Source: Acetilactobacillus jinshanensis_A
GTDB lineage: Bacteria; Bacillota; Bacilli; Lactobacillales; Lactobacillaceae
DNA: 64,000 nucleotides
Direction: 5' to 3'
Assembly: GCA_043289735.1 (NCBI GenBank)
Contig: CP171343.1
Span: 744,001 to 808,000 of the forward strand
Positions 55,666 through 64,000 of this stretch are shown piece after piece; positions within the stretch are counted from its first letter, which is position 1, and each line of letters begins with the position of its first letter. The notes under the pieces were generated by a model that had not been told where the DNA came from, made no database searches, and saw nothing but the letters and a program-made list of their open reading frames with translations. The position numbers and the translations under genes were made by a program.

Positions 55666-56609
55666 TATTTAATGACTTGCTCCCCAACTTTAAGCTTTTG
55701 TCCAGCACCGTTTAGGTAATCGGTAATCTTTTGCTTACCTTTACCAGCCGGCTGTAAAACATCAATTTCAATCATCTTATGATCACCAGTCGCAATCGCT
55801 AACTGATGCTTCGTCTTGAGGGCAACGGCACCGGCTGGATATTTAGTGGCTTGGTCTAACGGCTTGGTCTTCCAAATTTTAACCCGTTTTTTACCCATCA
55901 TGACGTAAGCACCGGGATCCGGTCTCAAGCCACGTACGTGACAATCGATGGATTTTGCAGAACGATTAAAATCTAATTTAGTTTCACAATGCTTAATAAT
56001 GGGTGCAAAGACCACTTGCTTAGGATCTTGCGGGATTGACTTTGCAGTATGATTAATTAATTTCGGCATCGTGGCCAAAAGTAAATCGCGACCGATTAAA
56101 CTTAATTTTTTAAAGATGGATCCGGCATCATCAGCTGGCGTAATGGGTACCGGACGCTGGGCGATAATATTTCCGGCATCCATCTTCTTAACCATATACA
56201 TGATGGTGACGCCGGTCTCCGAATCACCGTTCATAATGGCTCGTTGAATCGGAGCGCCGCCCCGATATTTTGGTAACAATGAACCGTGAACGTTAATGGC
56301 GCCAACCTGAGCAGATTTTAATAACTTAGTTGGTAAGAATTGTCCGTAGGCGGCAGTAACGATAAAGTCTGGCTTCATCTGAATAACCTTAGCCATTTCA
56401 GGACTCCCGCCTAATTTTTTGGGCTGTAAAACTGGGATACCTAGTTTTTGTGCAGCTACTTTAGCCGGGGACGGCGTCAAACGATGTTTACGGCCAACCG
56501 GTTCATCCGGTTGAGTAACTAATGCTTTAACCTGATAATGCTTATCAACTAATCCTTTTAAAACGGGAACGCAAAACTTAGGCGTTCCCATAACGACAAC
56601 TGATGACAT
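55665..56609 (-). CDS. fmt: Methionyl-tRNA formyltransferase
   Basis: Formylates initiator Met-tRNA. SSVVVMGTPKFCVPVLKGLV begins the formyltransferase domain; the catalytic block is INVHGSLLPKYRGGAPIQRA with GDSETGVTIMYMVKKMDAGN. The OB-like C-terminal domain is present. 314 residues, intact, between priA and rsmB as usual. Confidence 0.96.
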   Translation of the reverse strand: MSSVVVMGTPKFCVPVLKGLVDKHYQVKALVTQPDEPVGRKHRLTPSPAKVAAQKLGIPVLQPKKLGGSPEMAKVIQMKPDFIVTAAYGQFLPTKLLKSAQVGAINVHGSLLPKYRGGAPIQRAIMNGDSETGVTIMYMVKKMDAGNIIAQRPVPITPADDAGSIFKKLSLIGRDLLLATMPKLINHTAKSIPQDPKQVVFAPIIKHCETKLDFNRSAKSIDCHVRGLRPDPGAYVMMGKKRVKIWKTKPLDQATKYPAGAVALKTKHQLAIATGDHKMIEIDVLQPAGKGKQKITDYLNGAGQKLKVGEQVIK

Positions 56610-56626
56610 TTTAATGGCTCCTTTAA

Positions 56627-58847
56627 TTACATAAAATTAACGGGATCGGGATCGATCGAAATGTATAATCCGCGCCGGACCCCCATCTGAAAATGATTTA
56701 AAACGTAATCCAACGATTTCTGCAAATTTGGTTCATATTTATATTTTATCACCATTTGGAAATAGTATCGCTGCTTAATCCGGGTTATTGCACTGGGTGC
56801 CGGCCCTAAAATAATGGTCGTAGGCGATAAATGAGAAACTAAATATCTCTTGATCGAAAACATACTGGCCATCGCTAGACGACGATTCTTAGAACTCGCC
56901 GTCAACCGAACCGTAAAGTAGTACGGCGGGTAATTTAATTCATGGCGCCGAGTCATTTCGATCAAATAAAATTTTTCGTAATTTTGCTGCTGAGCTAAAC
57001 GAATGGCGTAATTATCCGGATTAAAGGTCTGAATAAAGACCTCACCCTTTTTCTTGGCACGGCCGGCACGTCCGCTGACCTGGGTCAATAATTGAAAAGT
57101 CCGTTCCGCCGAACGAAAATCAGGTAGCATTAACGAAGTATCAGCATTAAGAACGCCCACTAACGTAACGTTAGGGAAATCCAAACCTTTGGCGATCATC
57201 TGGGTCCCCAACAAAACGTTAGCGTGACCCGAACCAAATTCATGTAATAAACGGGCGTGAGCACCCTTTCGGGAGGTGGTGTCAACGTCCATTCGCACGA
57301 CTTTTACGCCGGGAATTAAACGTTCCAATTCCAATTCAGCCTGTTCGGTTCCGCTACCGAAATGTCTAATCTTATGACTACCGCATTTAGGACAAACTCG
57401 GGGTACCGGCTCTTCATGACCGCAATAATGACATCGCAAGCTATGGGTATACCAATGAAACGTCAGTGAAATATCACAATTCGGACATTGAGGAACGTAT
57501 CCGCAATTCTGGCACATCACAAAATTAGAATAACCCCGCCGGTTTAACATCAAGACCACCTGCTCATGACGTTTTAGACGCAATTTAATCGCGTTTAACA
57601 ATGCTAAAGAATAATTCGTTTCGTGCCGTTTTATGATTTCTTTCCGCATGTCAATAATATGCACGGTCGGTAAAGATTGATGATTAATGCGGTGCGGCAA
57701 CCTTAATAAATGATAAACGTGTTTAGTAGCTCGGGCCCGCGATTCTAAAGACGGGGTCGCACTTCCTAAAACGACCGGACAATGATGATATCTGCCCCGC
57801 CATTTAGCGACCGAACGGGTTTGATAACGGGGTGTATTTTCCTGTTTATAACTAGTGTCATGTTCTTCATCCATAATGATGACGCCTAAATTTTTCAAAG
57901 GCGCAAAAATCGCGGAACGAGCACCCACTACGACCTTAGCGTGGCCGTTTTGAATTCGCTGCCATTCGTCATACTTTTCACCAGCTGACAACCCACTGTG
58001 TAAGATAGCAACTAAATCGCCAAACCGACCTTTGACCCAATTTACCATCTGCGGGGTCAAAGAAATCTCCGGAACCAGCATTAACGCGGTTTTACCATGA
58101 CGTAAAGCCTGACTGATGGTCTGCAGATAAACTTCCGTCTTTCCGGAGCCGGTAACGCCTTCTAATAGATATACGGCATACCGCTGCTTAATGATTGACG
58201 AACTAATCTTATTAACGGCCCGTTGCTGGTCTGAATTTAATTTAAACGGATAATTCTTTTTTACGGGTCGTTGGTACGGATTCCGATATCTCCTGACTTT
58301 GACCCGTTTAACCCAGCCTTTTTGCGCGGCTTGCTTAATTCCCGATGAACTTAAGTGTTTCCGGTAACGAGTAATTTCCGCGATTTTATAAGTTCCGGTT
58401 GAATGGTAAAGGCCATTACCATCTCAGAACGAGCTTGGTTCTTTACTAAATAAGTAAAAATAATTTAACCACTTTTGGATTATGAACTCTTTTTTGTAAA
58501 GTGGCTTTTTTGGCGTACTTAGCTTTCATAACACTGGGTAACATCGTCAAAAGGCAGCTAATCCGAAACGAAAACGTGGTCTTAGCTAACCATTTAGATA
58601 ATTGCAATAATTCGGGATCCACCACCGGTTTAAGATCCATAACGGCCGTAATCGGCTTTAGGTGATATTTACTATGATTCGTAAAGCCAACCACGAAGCC
58701 CTGAATTTTGCGGCCGCCGTTCCCAAAGGGTACGATCACCCTCATTCCCGGTTTCACGACGTTAGCTAACGAATCCGGGATTGAATAAGTAAACGGTTCG
58801 TTGGTTTGCATGGTGGGAACGTCTACAATTACTTGAGCCAACTTCAA
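56627..58847 (-). pseudogene. priA: Primosomal helicase PriA, frameshifted in the first third
   Basis: PriA reloads the replisome at collapsed forks. The 3'-end-binding domain is open from ATG 58847 (AQVIVDVPTMQTNEPFTYSI, VIVPFGNGGRKIQGFVVGFT) to LAKTTFSFRISCLLTMLPSV and stops at 58446. After indels near 58440 and 58420 one frame runs unbroken to 56627. It has YLLEGVTGSGKTEVYLQTIS (Walker A), IIMDEEHDTSYKQENTPRYQ (Walker B), the zinc region CQNCGYVPQCPNCDISL with CHYCGHEEPVPRVCPKCGS, and GLDFPNVTLVGVLNADTSLM. The joined length of about 740 residues is only slightly short. Confidence 0.85.
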
Positions 58848-59905
58848 GACCGATCATCCTTTAATTTAGCAACGATCTTTAATAAACGTTCAGCGATTTG
58901 TGATTTAGATTCAACCGCGGTTTGCTTACGACGGCCCTTTAAATCGATGAAAGTCACCTGATTATTATCCGAACCAAAACCGATCGTCTGAATTGCCACG
59001 TCGTTCGCCACGATCAAATCTAATTTTTTATTTCTTAATTTTTGTACCGCATTATGAACTAAATGCTGGGTTTCCGCAGCAAAACCCACCGTTAGCTGAG
59101 CAGGCTTTTTATACTTAGACACCGCTTTAAAACATCGGAGTCCTTTTTAATTTTCTGATTCGCCGATTTCACGGGCTTAAAGTCCGCTAAAGCAGCCGAC
59201 ATAACTAAAACATCGGAACCGGCATTTGGGAACGGCCGCTGATTAAAGTTACGTGAGCTCCCATTTGCCGAGCTTGTTTAGCAATTGCATAACCCATCTT
59301 TCCGGTCGATCCGTTAGTAATGAAACGAACCGGATCAATAGTTTCTTGGGTTCCACCGGCGGTAACCAATAATTTTATAAACCTAAACGACTAATTACTT
59401 GTTGGGGCTCTAACATTCGTCCTTTTCCGGCAAAACCTTCAGCTAGTTTACCGATAATAATTATGGTAACTCTTTAATAAACGGAGGTTCCGTTGGGTAG
59501 CAGGATTATTCCACATTAAATTGTTCATGGCGGGAACCACTATCTTTGGTGCAGAAGTCGCTAATAAACAGGTGCTTACAACGCCATCTGCAATTCCGTT
59601 TGCTATCTTAGCAATTACGTTAGCGGTAGCGGGCATCACAATCGCTAAATCAGTCCATCTAGCTAAATCAACGTGGGGAATTCCGTGAGCGGAATTCCCC
59701 AGGTCTTGGTCCCGAATAACGGAATTCCCGAAATAGCTTTAAACGTCAGCGGATTAATAAACCGTTGGGCCCCGTTGCTCATCACGACTTTAACGTTAGC
59801 ACCGCATCTTTTTAACTTACGAATCAGTTTTAAAGTCTTATAGCAAGCAATACTACCGGTTACGTAAACCGCAAAATTTCCCCTAAATAAAAAGGCCTTT
59901 GGGTT
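58844..59905 (-). pseudogene. coaBC: CoaBC (phosphopantothenoylcysteine synthetase/decarboxylase), several frameshifts and a deletion
   Basis: Bifunctional coenzyme A enzyme, about 400 residues when whole. The CoaC part is split between frames: VYVTGSIACYKTLKLIRKLK, then MPATANVIAKIANGIADGVV with PKIVVPAMNNLMWNN. The CoaB part shows GSTGKMGYAIAKQARQMGAH with VTLISG on one frame. The C-terminal KKPAQLTVGFAAETQHLVHN is in the last open stretch (59122-58844). At least four frame changes occur. No clear start codon follows the rpoZ terminator. CoA synthesis is normally indispensable, so either errors or an external supply of precursor must be considered. Confidence 0.75.
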
Positions 59906-59921
59906 AAAAGACCACAAAGGC
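59889..59921 (-). terminator. Rho-independent terminator after rpoZ
   Basis: GCCTTTG / CAAAGGC stem followed by CTTTTT on the minus strand, between rpoZ and coaBC. Confidence 0.7.
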
Positions 59922-59946
59922 TAACGTTCGAATCATAAACTTTAAA

Positions 59947-60147
59947 TTATTTATTATGATCAATCTTTAACTTGCCAGCAGCAATTTCTTCAAAAGCCTT
60001 ACCCACGTTTTTTTTGGAATGGTAATGCTTTAATAACGGCTTAGCACCGGCATCTAACTGCTTAGCACGTTTACTGGCTAAAATCGTTAATGAATAATAT
60101 GATGGAACCTTTTCCAGTAATTTATCAATGCTTGGATACATTAACAT
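59947..60147 (-). CDS. rpoZ: RNA polymerase omega subunit
   Basis: A small subunit that stabilises RNA polymerase. MYPSIDKLLEKVPSYYSLTI, ASKRAKQLDAGAKPLLKHYH and KAFEEIAAGKLKID match the family. Start is 60147 or the ATG two codons on (60141). It overlaps the gmk stop, as usual. Confidence 0.93.
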   Translation of the reverse strand: MLMYPSIDKLLEKVPSYYSLTILASKRAKQLDAGAKPLLKHYHSKKNVGKAFEEIAAGKLKIDHNK

Positions 60148-60764
60148 TACTTGTCGTCTCCTAACTTAGCTAAATAATGGGGCATAACCCGATTTACTCT
60201 TAATCTTTCACTTTTAATGATGGTCATGATTTTATTAACCGCACGTGAAACTTTGTCGTTCAAGACCACGTAATCATAATTCTGCATCATGGGAATTTCT
60301 TTTTTAGCTTTTTGAATTCGCTTATTAATAACTGGCATACTTTCGGTTCCGCGACCGACTAACCGTTGCTTTAAAGCGGGTAAACTGGGTGGCGTCAAAA
60401 AGATGAACACGGCATCGGGACACTTGGAACGAATCTGCATCGCCCCGTTAACTTCAATCTCTAGGAAGACGTCATAGCCCTCGTCCATCGTTTTACGAAC
60501 GTACGGCAACGGCGTTCCGTAATAATTATCAACGTATTGAGCGTACTCCAGCATTTCACCCTTTCGGATGTGATCCTTAAACTGATCTTTGGTAACGAAG
60601 AAATAATCTTTACCGTTTTTTTCACCAGGACGCGGCTTACGGGTCGTCATCGAAGTGGAGTATTTAAAATCAACGTTGGACTTATTAAACAGTGCTTTAC
60701 GCACGGTTCCTTTGCCTACACCGGACGGACCTGATAAGACAATCAGCATCCCTTTTTTAGACAT
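60147..60764 (-). CDS. gmk: Guanylate kinase
   Basis: Phosphorylates GMP to GDP. P-loop LIVLSGPSGVGKGTVRKALF, GMP-site YSTSMTTRKPRPGEKNGKDY, and LEIEVNGAMQIRSKCPDAVF. ATG 60764, with AAAGGAAC upstream, gives the standard N-terminus; a reading from 60794 adds a non-homologous stretch. Intact. Confidence 0.96.
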   Translation of the reverse strand: MSKKGMLIVLSGPSGVGKGTVRKALFNKSNVDFKYSTSMTTRKPRPGEKNGKDYFFVTKDQFKDHIRKGEMLEYAQYVDNYYGTPLPYVRKTMDEGYDVFLEIEVNGAMQIRSKCPDAVFIFLTPPSLPALKQRLVGRGTESMPVINKRIQKAKKEIPMMQNYDYVVLNDKVSRAVNKIMTIIKSERLRVNRVMPHYLAKLGDDK

Positions 60765-60834
60765 GTCCAGTTCCTTTCGATTAAAGATACACAATATATT
60801 ATGAAAGATTTTAATTCATTTATCAACGGGTATA

Positions 60835-62468
60835 TTAAATTTTTTGTTTAGCCTGGTCAGCTAACTTTAATAATTCGTTAGCGTGTTCCAAAGCCAATTT
60901 AGTTACTTTAGTTCCGGCAAACATTCGAGCTAATTCATTCACTTGTCCATGATGATCTAATTTCTGTAACCTAGTGCTCGTCTGATTATGATTAACGTGC
61001 TTTTTCACCAGATAATGATGATCACTCATGGCCGCAACTTGTGGCAAATGCGTAATGCAAAGCACCTGCGCATGACGAGAAATCATTACCATTTTATCAG
61101 CAATGGCTTGAGCAACTCGACCGCTGACTCCGGTATCAATTTCATCAAAGACAACGGTATTAACCCCTTGAATCTTTGCAAAGACGGTCTTTAAAGCTAG
61201 CATAATTCTGGATAATTCTCCCCCGGAAGCACTTTCAGATAAGGGTAAGAATTTTTCGCCCGGATTAGCTCTAATATAAAATTCAATCTTTTGAGTTCCA
61301 AAAAGCTGAAAATCATCATTATCTTCAAAATGAACTTTAAAAATAGCTTGACCCATGTAAAGATCTTTTAATTGATGCTTAATTTGCTTTTCTAATCTTT
61401 ACATTGCTTTAACTGATTAGTAACGCTTTCACCGGAATTTTTATTAGTCTTAAGTTTGCTTAATTCTTCAGTAATTCTTGAATAATACATCAAAATCTGG
61501 TCAATTGAATTACCGTATTTTCGTTTCAGTTGATCGATTAGAGCTAAGCGCCCTTCGATTCGATTCAATTCACTTTCGTTAAAAGTTTGTGAATCCATTT
61601 GATCGGAAATCGTGTCAGCAACGTCCTGTAAATCATAATAAGCATTCGCAAGCTGCTTTTTAATTTTTCGAAAACCGGACCCGTATTGACTAATGCTAGC
61701 CATGGTATTCATTGCCGAACCGATCATATCCAAGGGCGAATATGAATCATTACCGTTAATTAACGTATAACTCTTTTGTAAAGCAGCACTTATGTTTTGA
61801 TAATTCTTTAACCGATTCTTCCGGTCAGTTAAGGTTTCATCTTCATTCGGCTTTAAATTAGCTTTCTTAATATCGTTAATTTGAAATTTCAGCATATCAA
61901 TATGCTGAGCCCATTCCTGTTGATTAGCGGTTCGCTTCCGAATCAATTTAGTCAATTTTTGGTATTTTACATAATAATAATGATATTTATGAAAAACGGG
62001 GATAATTTCCCTTTTATCAAAAGCATCCAATAGTTTTAAGTGGGTCTCAGGATCCATTAACGTTTGATGAGCATCCTGGCCTTGAATATCGACGACCCGA
62101 CCGCCTAACTTACGCAAGGCATCCGTATTTACCAAAAGACCGTTGATTCGGCAAAGGTTACGACCGTTTCGATAAATCTCCCGCTGAATTATTACGCTGC
62201 CGTCAGAATGATCGATTCCCAGCTGATCCAGGACCTGATAGGCTTTAGATCCCTTAGGAAACGTAAACAGTCCCTGAAGAACCAGTTTTTTACACCCCGT
62301 TCGAATGTATCGCTTGGATCCTCGGCTCCCCGTAAGCAGATTTAACGCGTCAATGATGATCGATTTACCCGCACCGGTTTCACCCGTCAGGACGGTCATT
62401 CCGGAAGAGAAATCAATCCTAAGGTGGTCGATAATGGCTAAATTTTGAATATCTAACTCTTGAATCAA
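60835..62468 (-). pseudogene. recN: DNA repair ATPase RecN, frameshifted
   Basis: SMC-like protein that gathers broken DNA ends. The N-terminal half is open (QELDIQNLAIIDHLRIDFSS, VLTGETGAGKSIIIDALNLL, RVVDIQGQDAHQTLMDP) to a TAG at 61392. The neighbouring frame continues at once with LEKQIKHQLKDLYMGQAIFK. It runs on to the second half (ESASGGELSRIMLALKTVFA, VVFDEIDTGVSGRVAQAIAD, LCITHLPQVAAMSDHHYLVK) at 60835. One indel, with perhaps 30-40 residues of coiled coil lost at the joint, explains the break. The regulator gene argR/ahrC, which usually separates recN from tlyA, is absent. Confidence 0.85.
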
Positions 62469-62491
62469 TTTCAGATTACCTTTCTTAAACG

Positions 62492-63319
62492 TTAATCTTT
62501 AATCTTGAACTGCTTTCGAGCCTCGGCAATGGTTTCATTAATTGAGATTGCTGAATTAATTTTAGGAACGGAAGTCGACCTTAAATGAACTAAAAATTCT
62601 ACGTTACCTTTACCGCCTTCAATCGGTGAAAAGCTCAAGCCTAGAACCGAGAAACCAGAATGGATAGCATAAGACATTACGTTTTTAATCACTTGGACGT
62701 GAACGCCATGATCACGAACGATACCGTGCTTACCGACTTTATCCCGGCCGGCTTCAAACTGGGGCTTAATCAGCGCCACCACTTCACCGCCGTTTTTCAA
62801 AATCGGCTTTAACGGCGGCAGAATTAAACGTAACGAAATAAACGATACGTCAATTGAAGCAAATTCAGGCTGACCTTTCTTAAAATCAGCCGGTTTACTA
62901 TATCGAAAATTAGTGTGTTCCATGACCACTACTCGGGGATCGGTTCTTAATTTCCACACTAGCTGATTAGTACCAACATCTAAGGCGTAACTGCGTTTAG
63001 CACCGTTCCGAAGCATCACGTCGGTAAAACCACCGGTGGATGAACCGATATCCAGAACGACTTTCTGATTTACGCTAATGTTAAAGACCCGTAAAGCTTT
63101 GGCTAATTTTAGGCCGCCCCGGCTAACGTACGGCATCCGTTTGCCTTTAAATCGCAAATGCGTACTGGCGGGGATTTTAGTACCCGGCTTATCCAGCCGC
63201 ATGTTATTCTTACCCAGGATCTGACCGGCCATAACGGCCCGTTTAGCTTTTTCACGACTGCTAAACAGGCCCTGCTTTACTAATAAAACATCAACACGTT
63301 CTTTATCTTTCATAATCAT
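62492..63319 (-). CDS. tlyA: TlyA-family rRNA 2'-O-methyltransferase/hemolysin-like protein
   Basis: N-terminal S4 RNA-binding domain (RVDVLLVKQGLFSSREKAKR, AVMAGQILGKNNMRLDKPGT) followed by an FtsJ-type methyltransferase (VVLDIGSSTGGFTDVMLRNG, SYALDVGTNQLVWKLR). The K-D-K-E-like residues appear in ALIKPQFEAGRDKVGKHGIV. Homologues methylate 16S and 23S rRNA. 275 residues, intact; ATG 63313 or 63319. Coupled to ispA. Confidence 0.92.
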   Translation of the reverse strand: MIMKDKERVDVLLVKQGLFSSREKAKRAVMAGQILGKNNMRLDKPGTKIPASTHLRFKGKRMPYVSRGGLKLAKALRVFNISVNQKVVLDIGSSTGGFTDVMLRNGAKRSYALDVGTNQLVWKLRTDPRVVVMEHTNFRYSKPADFKKGQPEFASIDVSFISLRLILPPLKPILKNGGEVVALIKPQFEAGRDKVGKHGIVRDHGVHVQVIKNVMSYAIHSGFSVLGLSFSPIEGGKGNVEFLVHLRSTSVPKINSAISINETIAEARKQFKIKD

Positions 63320-64000
63320 TATCTCCGCCGACTACGTCTCTTAACCTGAAAATAACTAAAAAATGACTTCAATAATCGAGTATCGATCGAAGAATTTTGA
63401 TTCAGATCATCTAAATCATGTTTACCATGCTTAAGAACCGTTTCCAATTGATCATAGGCCCCGTTTAATCCTAATAGATTTGGATACGTGTTTTTACCAG
63501 AATCCTGACCGACCGGTTTACCCAGTTCAATTTCACTGCCGACCACGTCTAAAATATCATCATAGATCTGAAAAGCTAAACCAAATGAATCAGCAAACTT
63601 TAATAATGGCTTAATGAATTGTTTATCAGCATGACCCATAATTAATCCCGCTTGAACGGCATAGTGAATTAAAGCCCCGGTCTTATGACGATGTAAAACT
63701 CTTAAGCGGCTTAACGGTAACTGATGATTTTCAAATTCAATATCGCTAGCTTGACCGGAAACCATCCCACTCGGTCCGGCAGCTTTTGATAAGCCGTGAA
63801 CCAATTTAACCTTGGTTTCGGCAGACAAAGAATTATCAACGAGCCATTGAAAAGCCAACGTTAACAGGCCGTCACCGGCTAACGTTGCCATTCCGGCGCC
63901 AAACACCGCATGACTAGTCGGTTGACGACGACGTAAACCGTCATCGTCCATCGCGGGTAAGTCATCGTGAATCAATGAATAGGTATGAAGTAATTCTAAA
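63319..64000 (-). CDS. ispA: Polyprenyl (farnesyl/geranyl) diphosphate synthase, N-terminus beyond the window
   Basis: Condenses IPP with allylic diphosphates, using the products of the mevalonate operon. The first aspartate-rich motif is in LLHTYSLIHDDLPAMDDDGL with RRRQPTSHAVFGAG; the second is FQIYDDILDVVGSEIELGKP. GLSKAAGPSGMVSGQASDIE is also typical. The frame continues past base 64000, so about 60-70 N-terminal residues are missing. The basic C-terminus (QVKRRSRRR) is unusual and may result from a late frameshift. It overlaps the tlyA start. Confidence 0.93.
   Translation of the reverse strand, partial: LELLHTYSLIHDDLPAMDDDGLRRRQPTSHAVFGAGMATLAGDGLLTLAFQWLVDNSLSAETKVKLVHGLSKAAGPSGMVSGQASDIEFENHQLPLSRLRVLHRHKTGALIHYAVQAGLIMGHADKQFIKPLLKFADSFGLAFQIYDDILDVVGSEIELGKPVGQDSGKNTYPNLLGLNGAYDQLETVLKHGKHDLDDLNQNSSIDTRLLKSFFSYFQVKRRSRRR

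Noticed and set aside
1..64000. Reassignment of TAA to an amino acid
   Set aside because: Many intact genes end in TAA exactly at their expected C-terminus (for example rpsP and rpmB), and two of the in-frame stops are TAG and TGA. A genome-wide code change is not supported.
1..64000. CRISPR array, tRNA or rRNA genes, prophage
   Set aside because: No regularly spaced direct repeats, no tRNA cloverleaf or rRNA sequence and no phage structural genes were recognised.

Overview
This window comes from the chromosome of an AT-rich Bacillota, most likely a member of the Lactobacillaceae. The evidence is gene order. recU-ponA faces a dinG-ypmB-asnS-dnaD block. A mevalonate operon (mvk-mvaD-mvaK2-fni) supplies isoprenoids. 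A long minus-strand core runs ispA-tlyA-recN-gmk-rpoZ-coaBC-priA-fmt-rsmB-rsgA-rpe-thiN, then (past the plus-strand rpmB) asp23-fakA-recG-plsX-acpP-rnc-smc-ftsY-ylxM-ffh, and on to rpsP-khpA-rimM-trmD-rplS. I cannot name the species from sequence alone.

Layout. 0-4.5 kb: the recU end, ponA, dnaD and asnS. 4.5-6.8 kb: remains of ypmB and dinG. 6.8-10.8 kb: the mevalonate operon. 10.9-15.9 kb: rsmF, a HAD phosphatase, a truncated glpK and a C69 dipeptidase. 16-33.5 kb: an accessory region of transporters (APC, GRP sugar, MFS, TauE, ABC, NCS2), small redox genes, an IS200/IS605 element and many broken genes. 33.6-64 kb: a UvrA-like ATPase and the conserved core, mostly intact, with a MoxR/VWA pair inserted between ffh and rpsP.

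The dominant signal is gene disruption. At least seven genes (dnaD, dinG, rsmF, glpK, pepD, the VWA gene and recG) contain an in-frame stop with homologous sequence continuing in the same frame. Others carry frameshifts (mvk, mvaK2, priA, recN, coaBC, the ponA tail). Several have lost internal blocks: smc lacks both coiled-coil arms, recG lacks its wedge, and fur and the permeases are shortened. Two NN positions (17614 and 45104) sit at such losses. Replication and repair genes are hit almost without exception, while the ribosome, translation and protein-targeting genes are intact. Either this is a lineage in real reductive decay or the assembly is uncorrected. Raw reads would settle it, and gene-by-gene calls of 'pseudogene' below carry that caveat.

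How the genes work together: mvk/mvaD/mvaK2/fni make IPP and DMAPP, which IspA at the right edge condenses. plsX, acpP and fakA serve phospholipid synthesis. ffh, ftsY and ylxM target membrane proteins. rpsP, rimM, trmD, rplS, rpmB, rsgA, rsmB, fmt and tlyA build and tune the ribosome and its RNAs.
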